In this document: positions 1 through 7,714 of the stretch, in pieces
Position numbering within the stretch: the first letter of the stretch is position 1
Layout: each line of letters starts with the position of its first letter
The notes under the pieces: generated by a model
The model's database searches: none
The model's input: only the letters and a program-made list of their open reading frames with translations
What the model was told of the DNA's origin: nothing
Program-made: the position numbers and the translations under genes
Assembly: GCA_022616575.1 (NCBI GenBank)
Contig: JAKEEN010000130.1
Location: forward strand, 1 to 9,364
Origin: Flammeovirgaceae bacterium
Lineage (GTDB): Bacteria > Bacteroidota > Bacteroidia > Cytophagales > Cyclobacteriaceae
Reading direction: 5' to 3'
Length of the DNA stretch: 9,364 nucleotides

Positions 1-567
1 GTAAAGAAATTTGAGATCGCTGACTGGTGGAATAAAAAAGTTGAAGACCTGAGCAAGGGAATGGCGCAGAAAGTGCAGTTTGTAAGTACCGTTATGCACG
101 AACCAAGGCTTATTAATCTTGACGAGCCTTTCTCCGGTTTCGATCCGGTAAATGCCCAATTGATCACAGAAGAAATACTGGAACTTAAAGCAAAAGGCAG
201 CACCATCATTTTTTCCACACACCGCATGGAAACAGTAGAAGATTTGTGCGACCACATTGCATTGATTAATAAATCTAAAAAAATTTTAGAGGGATCGAAA
301 AAGCAGGTAAAGGATGCGTATAAGGCAAATACGTTTATGGTTCATCACGTAGGGACATTCAATAATTTGGATACCGAGCAATATGAAGTTGCCTCTCAAC
401 AAAAGGTTGATGACAATTTTTATCATTCAACTGTTCGCATTCGCGGTGGTGGAACTTCTAACAAACTAATCCGTGATCTTACCGAGGTAACGGAAGTACA
501 TGGGTTTGTAGAAAAAATTCCAACCATGAGCGAAATATTCATCTCGCTTGTAAAAGGCGACCAGTAA
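1..567 (+). CDS. ABC transporter ATP-binding subunit, NatA-like, 5' end missing
   Basis: This is the 3' part of an ATPase subunit that would power an ABC-2 type exporter at the inner membrane. The frame is open from base 1, so the gene starts upstream and the Walker A part is outside the window. Of the 188 visible residues, LSKGM at 17-21 is the signature motif (a variant of LSGGQ common in Bacteroidota NatA-like proteins), LINLDEP at 37-43 is Walker B with the catalytic Glu42, SGFD at 45-48 is the D-loop, and STH at 72-74 carries the switch histidine. The last ~100 residues form an accessory C-terminal domain, probably of the DUF4162 type. The permease gene begins 21 nt downstream, so the two are almost certainly co-transcribed. 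An internal ATG at 61 is not the real start, because it would cut through the signature motif. The substrate cannot be told from the sequence; Na+ export is only the family's name-giving function. Confidence 0.93.
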   Translation, partial: VKKFEIADWWNKKVEDLSKGMAQKVQFVSTVMHEPRLINLDEPFSGFDPVNAQLITEEILELKAKGSTIIFSTHRMETVEDLCDHIALINKSKKILEGSKKQVKDAYKANTFMVHHVGTFNNLDTEQYEVASQQKVDDNFYHSTVRIRGGGTSNKLIRDLTEVTEVHGFVEKIPTMSEIFISLVKGDQ

Positions 568-588
568 TCACTTAACAAAAAATTTGCA

Positions 589-1920
589 ATGAACAAGATT
601 TGGTTAATTATACAGCGCGAATTCCTCAACCGCGTTCAAAAGAAATCCTTTTTAGTAGCCACTATTTTAGTCCCGCTTATTATTCCGGCATTAATGGGCG
701 GCATGATCTATTTCATGCTGAAAGAAGCCGATTCAGCCAAACCGGAAGTAGTGCATGTACTTGATCACAGCGGTAAGTTTTTATTTGCTGACACCAAGCG
801 TTTTACTTTTGTGCAGGAAAACAGTTCGCTCGAGCAGGCAAAAAAAGTATATAGCGAAACAGAAGATTTTGCACTGCTTTATCTTCCTGAATTTTCAGTG
901 GATAACCCCGAGGGTTTTGCTCTTTACACAAAAGAAAACCCAAGCATCGAAAAAATAGAATCGCTGGAAAGAATTATTGAAGATCGTATTCATGACCTGA
1001 AACTCGAGGAATACAAAATCGATCAAAAAACCCTTGATGATCTTAAAAAAGACGTCAGCCTAAAACAAGTTAACATTTCTGAAACGGGTGAGGAGAAATC
1101 AAGTAACTCCGGCTTGCTATACGGCCTTGGATTCGTGCTCGGTATTTTAATTTACATGTTCGTGCTGATCTACGGCATTCAAATCATGCAAGGCGTTATT
1201 GATGAGAAAACATCCAAAATTGTTGAGGTAATTGTTTCTTCCGTAAAACCTTTTCAATTAATGATGGGCAAAATTATTGGAATCGCTTCTGTTGGACTGC
1301 TTCAATTTATTATCTGGATTGTGTTGATCACAGTAGTGTCAAGCAGTGTGCTTGGTTACTTCGGATTAAAAATGCCTCAAAAGCAGATTCAGGAACAAGT
1401 ATCCCAACAAATTAATGATCCGGAGGTGAAAGAGGCAATGGAGGCAACCCAAAATAAAGATGTTACAGAACTTTTAGGAACACTCAGCGAAATTCCATTT
1501 GCCAAAATTGCCTTTGTATTTGTATTCTATTTTCTCGGTGGCTACCTGCTCTATGGTGCCCTGTTTGCGGCAGTTGGCTCGGCAGTAGATTCCATACAGG
1601 AGTCGCAGCAGTTTCAGTTTCCAGTTACCTTGCCGCTGTTAGTTGGTTATCTTGGACTTTTCCTGGTGATTCTACGAGACCCGCATGGCACCATGAGTTT
1701 CTGGCTGTCGGTAATTCCGTTTACATCACCGGTTGCCATGATCGGGCGTATTGCGTACGGTGTACCAACATGGGAGCTTGGGTTATCCATGGCATTGCTC
1801 GTGGCCGGATTTATTTTCACCGCCTGGGTAGCCGGAAGAATTTATCGCGTTGGCATTTTAATGAGTGGGGCAAAAGTAAACTGGAAGGTTTTAGCCAAGT
1901 GGTTTATGATTAAGAATTGA
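589..1920 (+). CDS. ABC-2 family transporter permease, NatB-like
   Basis: Membrane subunit (443 residues) that pairs with the ATPase just upstream. One membrane helix lies near the N-terminus (about 21-43), followed by a large hydrophilic extracytoplasmic region (about 45-175). A cluster of about five hydrophobic segments fills the C-terminal half, starting near residue 176. The stretch after the second helix, with GVIDEKTSKIVEVI and then KPFQLMMGKIIG, is the hallmark of the NatB/COG1668 branch of ABC-2 permeases. A charged, Gln/Glu-rich loop sits between the third and fourth helices (about 265-300). The ATG at 589 follows the ATPase stop by 21 nt and gives a normal N-terminus (KIWLIIQREFLNRV) before the first helix. 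Transcription probably ends at the hairpin 39 nt past the stop. The family exports ions, peptides or lipophilic compounds; the substrate here is unknown. Confidence 0.93.
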   Translation: MNKIWLIIQREFLNRVQKKSFLVATILVPLIIPALMGGMIYFMLKEADSAKPEVVHVLDHSGKFLFADTKRFTFVQENSSLEQAKKVYSETEDFALLYLPEFSVDNPEGFALYTKENPSIEKIESLERIIEDRIHDLKLEEYKIDQKTLDDLKKDVSLKQVNISETGEEKSSNSGLLYGLGFVLGILIYMFVLIYGIQIMQGVIDEKTSKIVEVIVSSVKPFQLMMGKIIGIASVGLLQFIIWIVLITVVSSSVLGYFGLKMPQKQIQEQVSQQINDPEVKEAMEATQNKDVTELLGTLSEIPFAKIAFVFVFYFLGGYLLYGALFAAVGSAVDSIQESQQFQFPVTLPLLVGYLGLFLVILRDPHGTMSFWLSVIPFTSPVAMIGRIAYGVPTWELGLSMALLVAGFIFTAWVAGRIYRVGILMSGAKVNWKVLAKWFMIKN

Positions 1921-1958
1921 TTTAAAGATCAGGTTGAGCCAATACCTGACTTATTAAG

Positions 1959-1986
1959 AACCGGAAATTCACCTTCCGGTTTTTTT
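1959..1986 (+). terminator. Rho-independent terminator of the ABC exporter operon
   Basis: A perfect 8-bp stem, AACCGGAA (1959-1966) with TTCCGGTT (1974-1981), encloses a 7-nt loop. It is followed by an unbroken T run that extends to 1986. It lies 38 nt past the permease stop and before the histidine kinase, which argues that the two are separate transcription units. A weaker 6-bp hairpin, TCAGGT (1929-1934) with ACCTGA (1944-1949), lies just upstream and has no T run. Confidence 0.9.
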
Positions 1987-2002
1987 ATTTATTTTTCCTA
2001 AG

Positions 2003-2058
2003 GATAATCACAGGCGCCAGATCCGGTAGGCAGGCTTCAAGCGGTCAGACGCGTTATC
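2003..2058. repeat. GC-rich block with near-inverted ends, possible dispersed repeat
   Basis: Bases 2011-2053 are about two-thirds G+C in an otherwise AT-rich spacer. The block is bounded by GATAAT (2003-2008) and GTTATC (2053-2058), which pair as six base pairs if one G-U is allowed. Inside are the palindrome GGCGCC and two copies of CAGGC. The block ends 10 nt before the histidine kinase ATG, so it would lie in that gene's leader if transcription starts upstream of it. I cannot tell from one copy whether it is a repeat family member, a structured leader or chance. Confidence 0.3.
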
Positions 2059-2068
2059 ATTTTAATAA

Positions 2069-3283
2069 ATGGCTAAAAAATCCATTCGGTCGTCATTCGA
2101 TTTTTATCAAAATAATACCAACATCAAATGGATTGTGCTGGCAGTTTCTGTGGTCATTAGTATCAGTTCGATCTATTACACGAATATCCTGGTTAATCAG
2201 CTTAAGGTTCGAGAAAAACAGCAGGTAGAACTTTATGCAAAAGCACTTCAATACATCTTGAGCGAAACTGCCAACGACAATATCATTTTTGTTTCTGAAG
2301 AAATCATTCAAAAAAATATTTCAATACCCATTATCTGGGTAACAAAAGACGGAACCTACGAGTATCGAAATATTAAAATTGAAGAATCATGGAGTGACAG
2401 ACACAAGAAAGAAGTATTGGAAAAAGAATTAGCCGAGATGAAAAGGCTCTATGATCCTATTCCGATGATCTATGAAAGCGAGGACGGGGCGGTCGAAAAT
2501 TTAGGCAATATCTACTACAAAAATTCCTTCCTGCTATCGCAACTCATCGCCTATCCCTACATACAACTTTCGGTTATTGCCATTTTTGGTTTCATCGCGT
2601 ACCTCGCGTTTAATTATTCTCGCGTAGCAGAACAGAACCGGGTGTGGGTGGGGCTAGCTAAGGAAACAGCTCATCAATTGGGTACTCCCCTTTCATCGCT
2701 TATGGCCTGGATTGAAGTGCTGCGCGAAGATGAAACCCTTAACAAAAAAGGAATTGTTGAGGAGCTTGAAAAAGACATTCGAAAATTAACCGTAGTTACA
2801 GAGCGATTCTCAAGCATTGGCTCGGCCCCGGCTTTGAAAAAGGAAAATGTGGTTGCGCTGATCCATAATGTCATCAATTATTTACGTCCGCGTGTTTCGT
2901 CCAAAATCAAGATTGAAGTGTTTACCCTTTCAGAAAACATCACGGCAGAAGTCCATGCGCCCCTTTTCGAGTGGGTAATCGAAAATGTTTGTAAAAATGC
3001 TGTAGATGCAATCGGCACTTCCGGATCTATTGCCATCAAAATTTTAAGAGGCAGCGATAGTAAGGTGTTCATTGATATTTCTGATACAGGCAAGGGTATT
3101 CCCCGATCTAAATTGACCCAGGTATTCAGGCCTGGGTTCACAACGAAGAAGCGAGGATGGGGGCTGGGACTTACACTTGCCAAACGAATTATCGAAACCT
3201 ATCATGACGGCAGAATTTTCGTTAAGTCATCAGAAGAAAATCAGGGAACTACTTTTAGAATCGCCCTAAATACCTCGCCTTAA
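2069..3283 (+). CDS. Membrane sensor histidine kinase, orphan
   Basis: Predicted inner-membrane histidine kinase (404 residues) that would autophosphorylate and pass phosphate to a response regulator. Helix 1 (about 21-42) and helix 2 (about 160-182) bracket a ~115-residue extracytoplasmic sensor region with no motif I recognise. The H-box is KETAHQLGTPLSSL with His202; a Gly-Thr replaces the usual Lys/Arg-Asn before the Pro, as seen in a group of Bacteroidota kinases. The ATPase domain follows: N-box ENVCKNAVDAI with Asn310, G1 box DTGKG at 339-343, F-box around Phe353-Phe357, and G2 box GWGLGL at 363-368. All key residues are present, so it should be active. No response regulator is encoded next to it; the neighbours are an ABC exporter and atpD. 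The ATG at 2069 leaves a 19-residue cytoplasmic lead before helix 1. No clear terminator follows the gene. Confidence 0.92.
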   Translation: MAKKSIRSSFDFYQNNTNIKWIVLAVSVVISISSIYYTNILVNQLKVREKQQVELYAKALQYILSETANDNIIFVSEEIIQKNISIPIIWVTKDGTYEYRNIKIEESWSDRHKKEVLEKELAEMKRLYDPIPMIYESEDGAVENLGNIYYKNSFLLSQLIAYPYIQLSVIAIFGFIAYLAFNYSRVAEQNRVWVGLAKETAHQLGTPLSSLMAWIEVLREDETLNKKGIVEELEKDIRKLTVVTERFSSIGSAPALKKENVVALIHNVINYLRPRVSSKIKIEVFTLSENITAEVHAPLFEWVIENVCKNAVDAIGTSGSIAIKILRGSDSKVFIDISDTGKGIPRSKLTQVFRPGFTTKKRGWGLGLTLAKRIIETYHDGRIFVKSSEENQGTTFRIALNTSP

Positions 3284-3321
3284 GAAACCTTAAAATTGAT
3301 CGAATAATTAGCCATTTGGCC

Positions 3322-3352
3322 TTTGTACTTCGTGCCTTAACGCCTACTTTTG
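3322..3352 (+). promoter_or_regulatory. Bacteroidota-type promoter of atpD-atpC
   Basis: TTTG at 3322-3325 (the -33 element) and TACTTTTG at 3345-3352 (a perfect match to the TAnnTTTG -7 element) are separated by 19 nt. This fits the published Bacteroidota/Flavobacterium promoter consensus. It predicts a start of transcription near 3358 and a leader of about 30 nt before the atpD ATG. The prfC promoter in this window has the same octamer and the same 19-nt spacing. Confidence 0.75.
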
Positions 3353-3384
3353 CGGTCGAATTTTCAGACCTTAAGATAAAATAA

Positions 3385-4896
<1,512 letters not shown>

Positions 4897-4910
4897 TTAA
4901 ATAATTTGGC

Positions 4911-4954
4911 GATTTGAAAATTAGGAGATGACAACATTTTCAAATTTTCAAATC
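4911..4954. repeat. 12-bp inverted repeat in the atpD-atpC spacer
   Basis: GATTTGAAAATT (4911-4922) and its exact reverse complement AATTTTCAAATC (4943-4954) are separated by 20 nt. The stem is AT-rich and has no T run after it, so it does not look like a full terminator. ATTTGAAAATT-like inverted motifs are, from memory, common between genes in Bacteroidota. In the atpDC transcript it could fold and affect processing or the level of atpC. It fills more than half of the 80-nt spacer and ends 22 nt before the atpC start. Confidence 0.6.
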
Positions 4955-4976
4955 AACGAATCATCAAATTGAATTT

Positions 4977-5222
4977 ATGCATTTAGAAATACTTACCCCT
5001 GAAAAGAAAATATTCGAAGGCGATGTAACCATTGCTACCTTTCCGGGTGCCGATGGTTCTTTTCAGATTATGGAAAACCACGCACCGCTGGTGAGTCTGC
5101 TGAAAGAAGGATTGGTTGATTACAGAGCCAAGGGTTCTACTCAATCCCTTAAAATAACAGGTGGTGTTGTTGAGGTTTTGAAAAACAAAGTGATTTTATT
5201 GGCCGATGGCATTTCGGAATAA
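4977..5222 (+). CDS. atpC: F0F1 ATP synthase subunit epsilon, short form
   Basis: Subunit epsilon (81 residues) of the F1 central stalk, which links gamma to the c-ring. The sequence matches the N-terminal beta-sandwich domain: LEILTPEKKIFEGDV, then the diagnostic FPGADGSFQIMENHAPLVSLL, and KITGGVVEVLKNKVILLAD at the end. The protein stops there. The C-terminal pair of helices, which in E. coli (about 138 residues) can extend into F1 and inhibit ATP hydrolysis, is absent. Short epsilon subunits are common in Bacteroidota, so this is probably not a truncation; the stop is followed directly by a clean terminator. The gene is co-transcribed with atpD. The upstream spacer has no ribosome-binding sequence at a usable distance; the AGGAG at 4923-4927 is 49 nt too far away. 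Confidence 0.97.
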   Translation: MHLEILTPEKKIFEGDVTIATFPGADGSFQIMENHAPLVSLLKEGLVDYRAKGSTQSLKITGGVVEVLKNKVILLADGISE

Positions 5223-5243
5223 TTAGAAATCAATTTTACCAAT

Positions 5244-5277
5244 AAAAAACCCTGACAGCCTTGTCAGGGTTTTTTTT
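5244..5277. terminator. Bidirectional terminator between atpC and the minus-strand operon
   Basis: An 8-bp stem, CCCTGACA (5250-5257) with TGTCAGGG (5262-5269), has a GCCT loop. It is flanked by six A on the left (5244-5249) and eight T on the right (5270-5277), so each strand reads a hairpin followed by a T run. It lies 21 nt past the atpC stop and 16 nt past the stop of the convergent lipoprotein gene, and would end both transcripts. Confidence 0.95.
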
Positions 5278-5293
5278 ATTCCAAATGGAGAAC

Positions 5294-5821
5294 TCATTGC
5301 CTCATGAGATATCGAACCAGGAAAAATAATCCTACCAAAAGTGCAATAACACCTACAATCCCGATATCACCACCTATAATCAGTAACACTAAACCAATGG
5401 CACCAAAAATGGCGGCCAGTTTTAAATCATTATCCAGTCCCCCTTTATTTATGGAATCATATTCTTCACTCTTTTTGGCTTTTACATAATCTTTAATTCC
5501 TTCCTTAAGCTCCTTCCTAAACGCTTTCTTCTCCTGTTTTGATAGGGCCTTGAAAGACTTTATTGCTTCTTCTTTTGCAACCGGTTTAGTTACTTCTGTT
5601 GTGGCTTCCGCTTTAGGCTCAGCAACAAAAAATAGTGTTTCATCTGTGCTGGCCACTAAAGTCCTTTCGTCAATTTTTAATGTTGATGGCTCTTGTAATG
5701 ACTTACTTATGGGTTTTTTGCCACTGTTGTAATCATAGGTATCAAAATGATAAGCATACTTTGGGGATGAGCATGACGCCAATACAGCCAGAGTAAGAAA
5801 AGTGATAAAGAGCTTTTTCAT
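5294..5821 (-). CDS. Lipoprotein with two C-terminal membrane helices, function unknown
   Basis: A 175-residue protein of unknown function. It begins with a lipoprotein signal peptide: Lys-Lys, a hydrophobic core and the lipobox LASC with Cys17. A polar region follows, with Tyr/Asp-rich sequence to about 35 and a Lys/Glu-rich, probably helical stretch at about 85-125. Two hydrophobic segments then lie at about 135-151 and 153-170, joined by a short GGDIG turn. Having both a lipid anchor and two membrane helices is odd for an outer-membrane lipoprotein and suggests it stays in the inner membrane. The helix pair resembles small repeat-like membrane segments found at the ends of many uncharacterised Bacteroidota proteins. 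It is the last gene of a three-gene operon, starting 5 nt after the DUF6787 stop, and ends just before the bidirectional terminator. Confidence 0.85.
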   Translation of the reverse strand: MKKLFITFLTLAVLASCSSPKYAYHFDTYDYNSGKKPISKSLQEPSTLKIDERTLVASTDETLFFVAEPKAEATTEVTKPVAKEEAIKSFKALSKQEKKAFRKELKEGIKDYVKAKKSEEYDSINKGGLDNDLKLAAIFGAIGLVLLIIGGDIGIVGVIALLVGLFFLVRYLMRQ

Positions 5822-5826
5822 AGCAT

Positions 5827-6138
5827 TTAGGTTTTGTTCTTAATAAAAATAGAAAATAATCTGCTAAAAAATCTTTTTTCAAACGTCCAAAAGAAATGAA
5901 ACTGACCGAATACGAAGCCATAAATAAGAAGAATGACATTATAAATCGGTAGAATGAGTATGTAATAGATTACAGAAGCCGTAGTAGTACCAGCACTTTC
6001 ACCGACAAGTATTTGCAATAAGGGCTTTTTAATGAACAGTACTGTAAAACCGGTACATGCAAAAACAATTAACACAACAATTACCTGCCATGCACTTTGC
6101 AGGTTCCAACGGGCTTTAAGGTTTTCAATCCATTTCAT
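5827..6138 (-). CDS. Small DUF6787-family membrane protein
   Basis: A 103-residue inner-membrane protein of unknown function. The order is: a basic amphipathic start (MKWIENLKARWNL), one membrane helix (about 18-36), a short Gly/Thr-rich loop, a second helix (about 55-77), and then FGQFHFFWTFEKRF at 77-90. That last motif, together with the N-terminal RWN and the Trp-Gln just before helix 1, is what I recognise as DUF6787, a family found in Bacteroidota. Both ends are probably cytoplasmic because of their positive charge. The gene starts 15 nt after the pseudouridine synthase stop and ends 5 nt before the lipoprotein gene, so it is the middle gene of an operon. The C-terminal tail (RLFSIFIKNKT) is the least conserved-looking part. 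The family assignment is from memory. Confidence 0.85.
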   Translation of the reverse strand: MKWIENLKARWNLQSAWQVIVVLIVFACTGFTVLFIKKPLLQILVGESAGTTTASVIYYILILPIYNVILLIYGFVFGQFHFFWTFEKRFFSRLFSIFIKNKT

Positions 6139-6153
6139 GACAAATTTCCATTA

Positions 6154-6870
6154 TTATAATTCTGTAGGAGGGGTGTTAAAAATATTCCACAACCGTGAAT
6201 TTGGCAAAGGTGCTTCTACCCTAATGCTCTCTTTTTTTACGGGATGAACAAACTCAAGACTTTTAGCATGCAAACAAATACTAGCGTCCTCATTTGGGTG
6301 TTCATATCCATATTTCACATCGCCCACAATGGGGCAACCCATACTTGCTAACTGCACCCGAATCTGGTGCGGCCTTCCCGTAACAGGGTTTACTTCCAAT
6401 AACCAATAACCGGAAGAGTGACCAAGTACTTTAAACGATAATTCTGATTTTAGCGCATCGACCCTTTCTTTCGAATAGGCAGTTGTTTTATTTCTATTTT
6501 CATCTTTCTTCAGCCAGTGCACTAAGGTGCCCGTTTCATGAGCAGGTTTATTTTTTACAACGGCCCAATATGTTTTTTTGGTTTTCTTATCACGAAACAG
6601 TGCGTTCATGCGATCTAATGATTTTGAAGTGCGTGCAAATGCCACCACTCCACTTACGGGCCTGTCCAGTCGATGAATTACACCAAGAAATACTGCCCCG
6701 GGCTTATTAAACTTTGATTTAATATAATCTTTACATGTTTCCGCCAAAGGTTTGTCGCCCGTACTATCCCCCTGAACCAATTCACCCGAAGGTTTATTAA
6801 TGATTAATAAATGATTGTCTTCCAGAAGTATATCGATATTAGGAATGGATGAATGCTTCAACACGCTCAA
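6154..6870 (-). CDS. RluA-family RNA pseudouridine synthase
   Basis: Enzyme predicted to convert specific uridines in rRNA or tRNA to pseudouridine in the cytoplasm. The N-terminal part carries LEDNHLLIINKPSG, then the active-site motif HRLDRPVSG with catalytic Asp69. KTYWAVV and the later GRPHQIRVQLASMGCPIVGDVKYG are typical of the RluA/RluD fold. At about 238 residues it lacks an N-terminal S4 RNA-binding domain, so it is a single-domain member. The RNA target cannot be told from the sequence. There is no ATG before the conserved region; the first usable codons are TTG at 6870, GTG at 6864 and TTG at 6861, and the frame is closed by a stop at 6900-6898. I took 6870, but the true start may be a few codons later. 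It heads an operon with the DUF6787 and lipoprotein genes, 15 nt upstream of the former. Confidence 0.93.
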   Translation of the reverse strand: MSVLKHSSIPNIDILLEDNHLLIINKPSGELVQGDSTGDKPLAETCKDYIKSKFNKPGAVFLGVIHRLDRPVSGVVAFARTSKSLDRMNALFRDKKTKKTYWAVVKNKPAHETGTLVHWLKKDENRNKTTAYSKERVDALKSELSFKVLGHSSGYWLLEVNPVTGRPHQIRVQLASMGCPIVGDVKYGYEHPNEDASICLHAKSLEFVHPVKKESIRVEAPLPNSRLWNIFNTPPTEL

Positions 6871-6958
6871 CGTAATGGTTATTCTTTTACCGAAATTTTA
6901 AAAATTCTTTAACAGAAGTTTTAATAGATTGCATCCCCTTTTTAAGAAAATTGCACGC

Positions 6959-7714
6959 ATGAAATTTACATCATTTTCCTTCAGCATCATTACACTAACT
7001 GTTCTTATAAGCTCATGCACTTCCAAAGAAAAATTGACAAAACTACAAACAGAAAACGACTCGCTTGCTAACGAGCTTGCTACGAGCCAGAAAATGCTTG
7101 TCAATTTTCAAGAGGTGGGCTCATTACTCGACACAATTGACAACAATCGAAATGCCCTCCACATTAATATGATCGAAGGAACGACCTATGCAGATTACAC
7201 GAGCCGGCTTGAAGAAATTAATTCATATGTAAAAAAATCGCAACAAAAGATCGATGACCTGGAGCTGCTGCTGAAAGATTCGCGGCACGAGTCAAGCGCC
7301 TATCAGATGATGATTATGGCGCTTAAAGATGAACTCTCTATTGCTACCGATGAAATTCGTGACCTGGAAGAAAGAGTTACCAGGGCATTATCAGAAAATA
7401 AGGACCTGAAGAAAAATATTAAGCTCAAAGATGCCACACTTGCTGATTTCCAATTGCAGCTCGATGTAAAATATCAGGAAGTTAAGTTATTTGAAAACCA
7501 TATCCAGGAACTTACCAATCAGTTAAAAATAACGGAAGCAGATGCCTATTTTACTCGTGCTCAGGCCTTAGAGCTGGCAGCTCAAAGAACAAAACTGGCT
7601 CCCCGGAAGAAGAGAGAAACATACCGTGAGGCTCTTGAGTTTTACAAAAAAGCCCACGCTGCCGGGCATACTTCAGCAAAAGTTAAGATTGCCGAGATCG
7701 AAAAGAGAATTTAA
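6959..7714 (+). CDS. Coiled-coil lipoprotein, function unknown
   Basis: A predicted 251-residue lipoprotein that I do not recognise. The signal peptide ends in the lipobox ISSC with Cys20. Residues from about 25 to 190 are rich in Leu, Glu, Lys and Gln in a heptad-like pattern, so a long coiled coil is likely. The last ~55 residues (from [15 protein letters not shown], including [16 protein letters not shown]) look like one or two TPR/Sel1-like helical hairpins. I chose the ATG at 6959 because it opens directly on the signal peptide; a TTG at 6929 in the same frame would add ten residues in front of it and is unlikely. It is divergent from the pseudouridine synthase (88-nt gap) with no promoter I could find. 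Its stop codon overlaps that of the convergent prfC. It could be an envelope scaffold or structural protein, but that is a guess. Confidence 0.88.
   Translation: MKFTSFSFSIITLTVLISSCTSKEKLTKLQTENDSLANELATSQKMLVNFQEVGSLLDTIDNNRNALHINMIEGTTYADYTSRLEEINSYVKKSQQKIDDLELLLKDSRHESSAYQMMIMALKDELSIATDEIRDLEERVTRALSENKDLKKNIKLKDATLADFQLQLDVKYQEVKLFENHIQELTNQLKITEADAYFTRAQALELAAQRTKLAPRKKRETYREALEFYKKAHAAGHTSAKVKIAEIEKRI

Noticed and set aside
2878..3183. Minus-strand open frame of 101 codons inside the histidine kinase
   Set aside because: It is antisense to the conserved ATPase domain and has no promoter or family resemblance.
4928..4972. A 14-codon open frame directly after AGGAG in the atpD-atpC spacer, ending 4 nt before the atpC ATG
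   Set aside because: AGGAG touches the ATG with no spacing, Shine-Dalgarno sequences are little used in this phylum, and the peptide is made of the AT-rich repeat arm. Probably chance.
6929..6958. TTG start for the coiled-coil lipoprotein ten codons upstream
   Set aside because: The ATG at 6959 opens directly on a standard lipoprotein signal peptide; the extra residues would put a basic stretch in front of it.
6871..6958. Divergent promoters for the pseudouridine synthase operon and the coiled-coil lipoprotein
   Set aside because: Neither strand of this 88-nt gap has a TAnnTTTG element; the closest, TAGATTGC at 6925-6932, matches too poorly to call.
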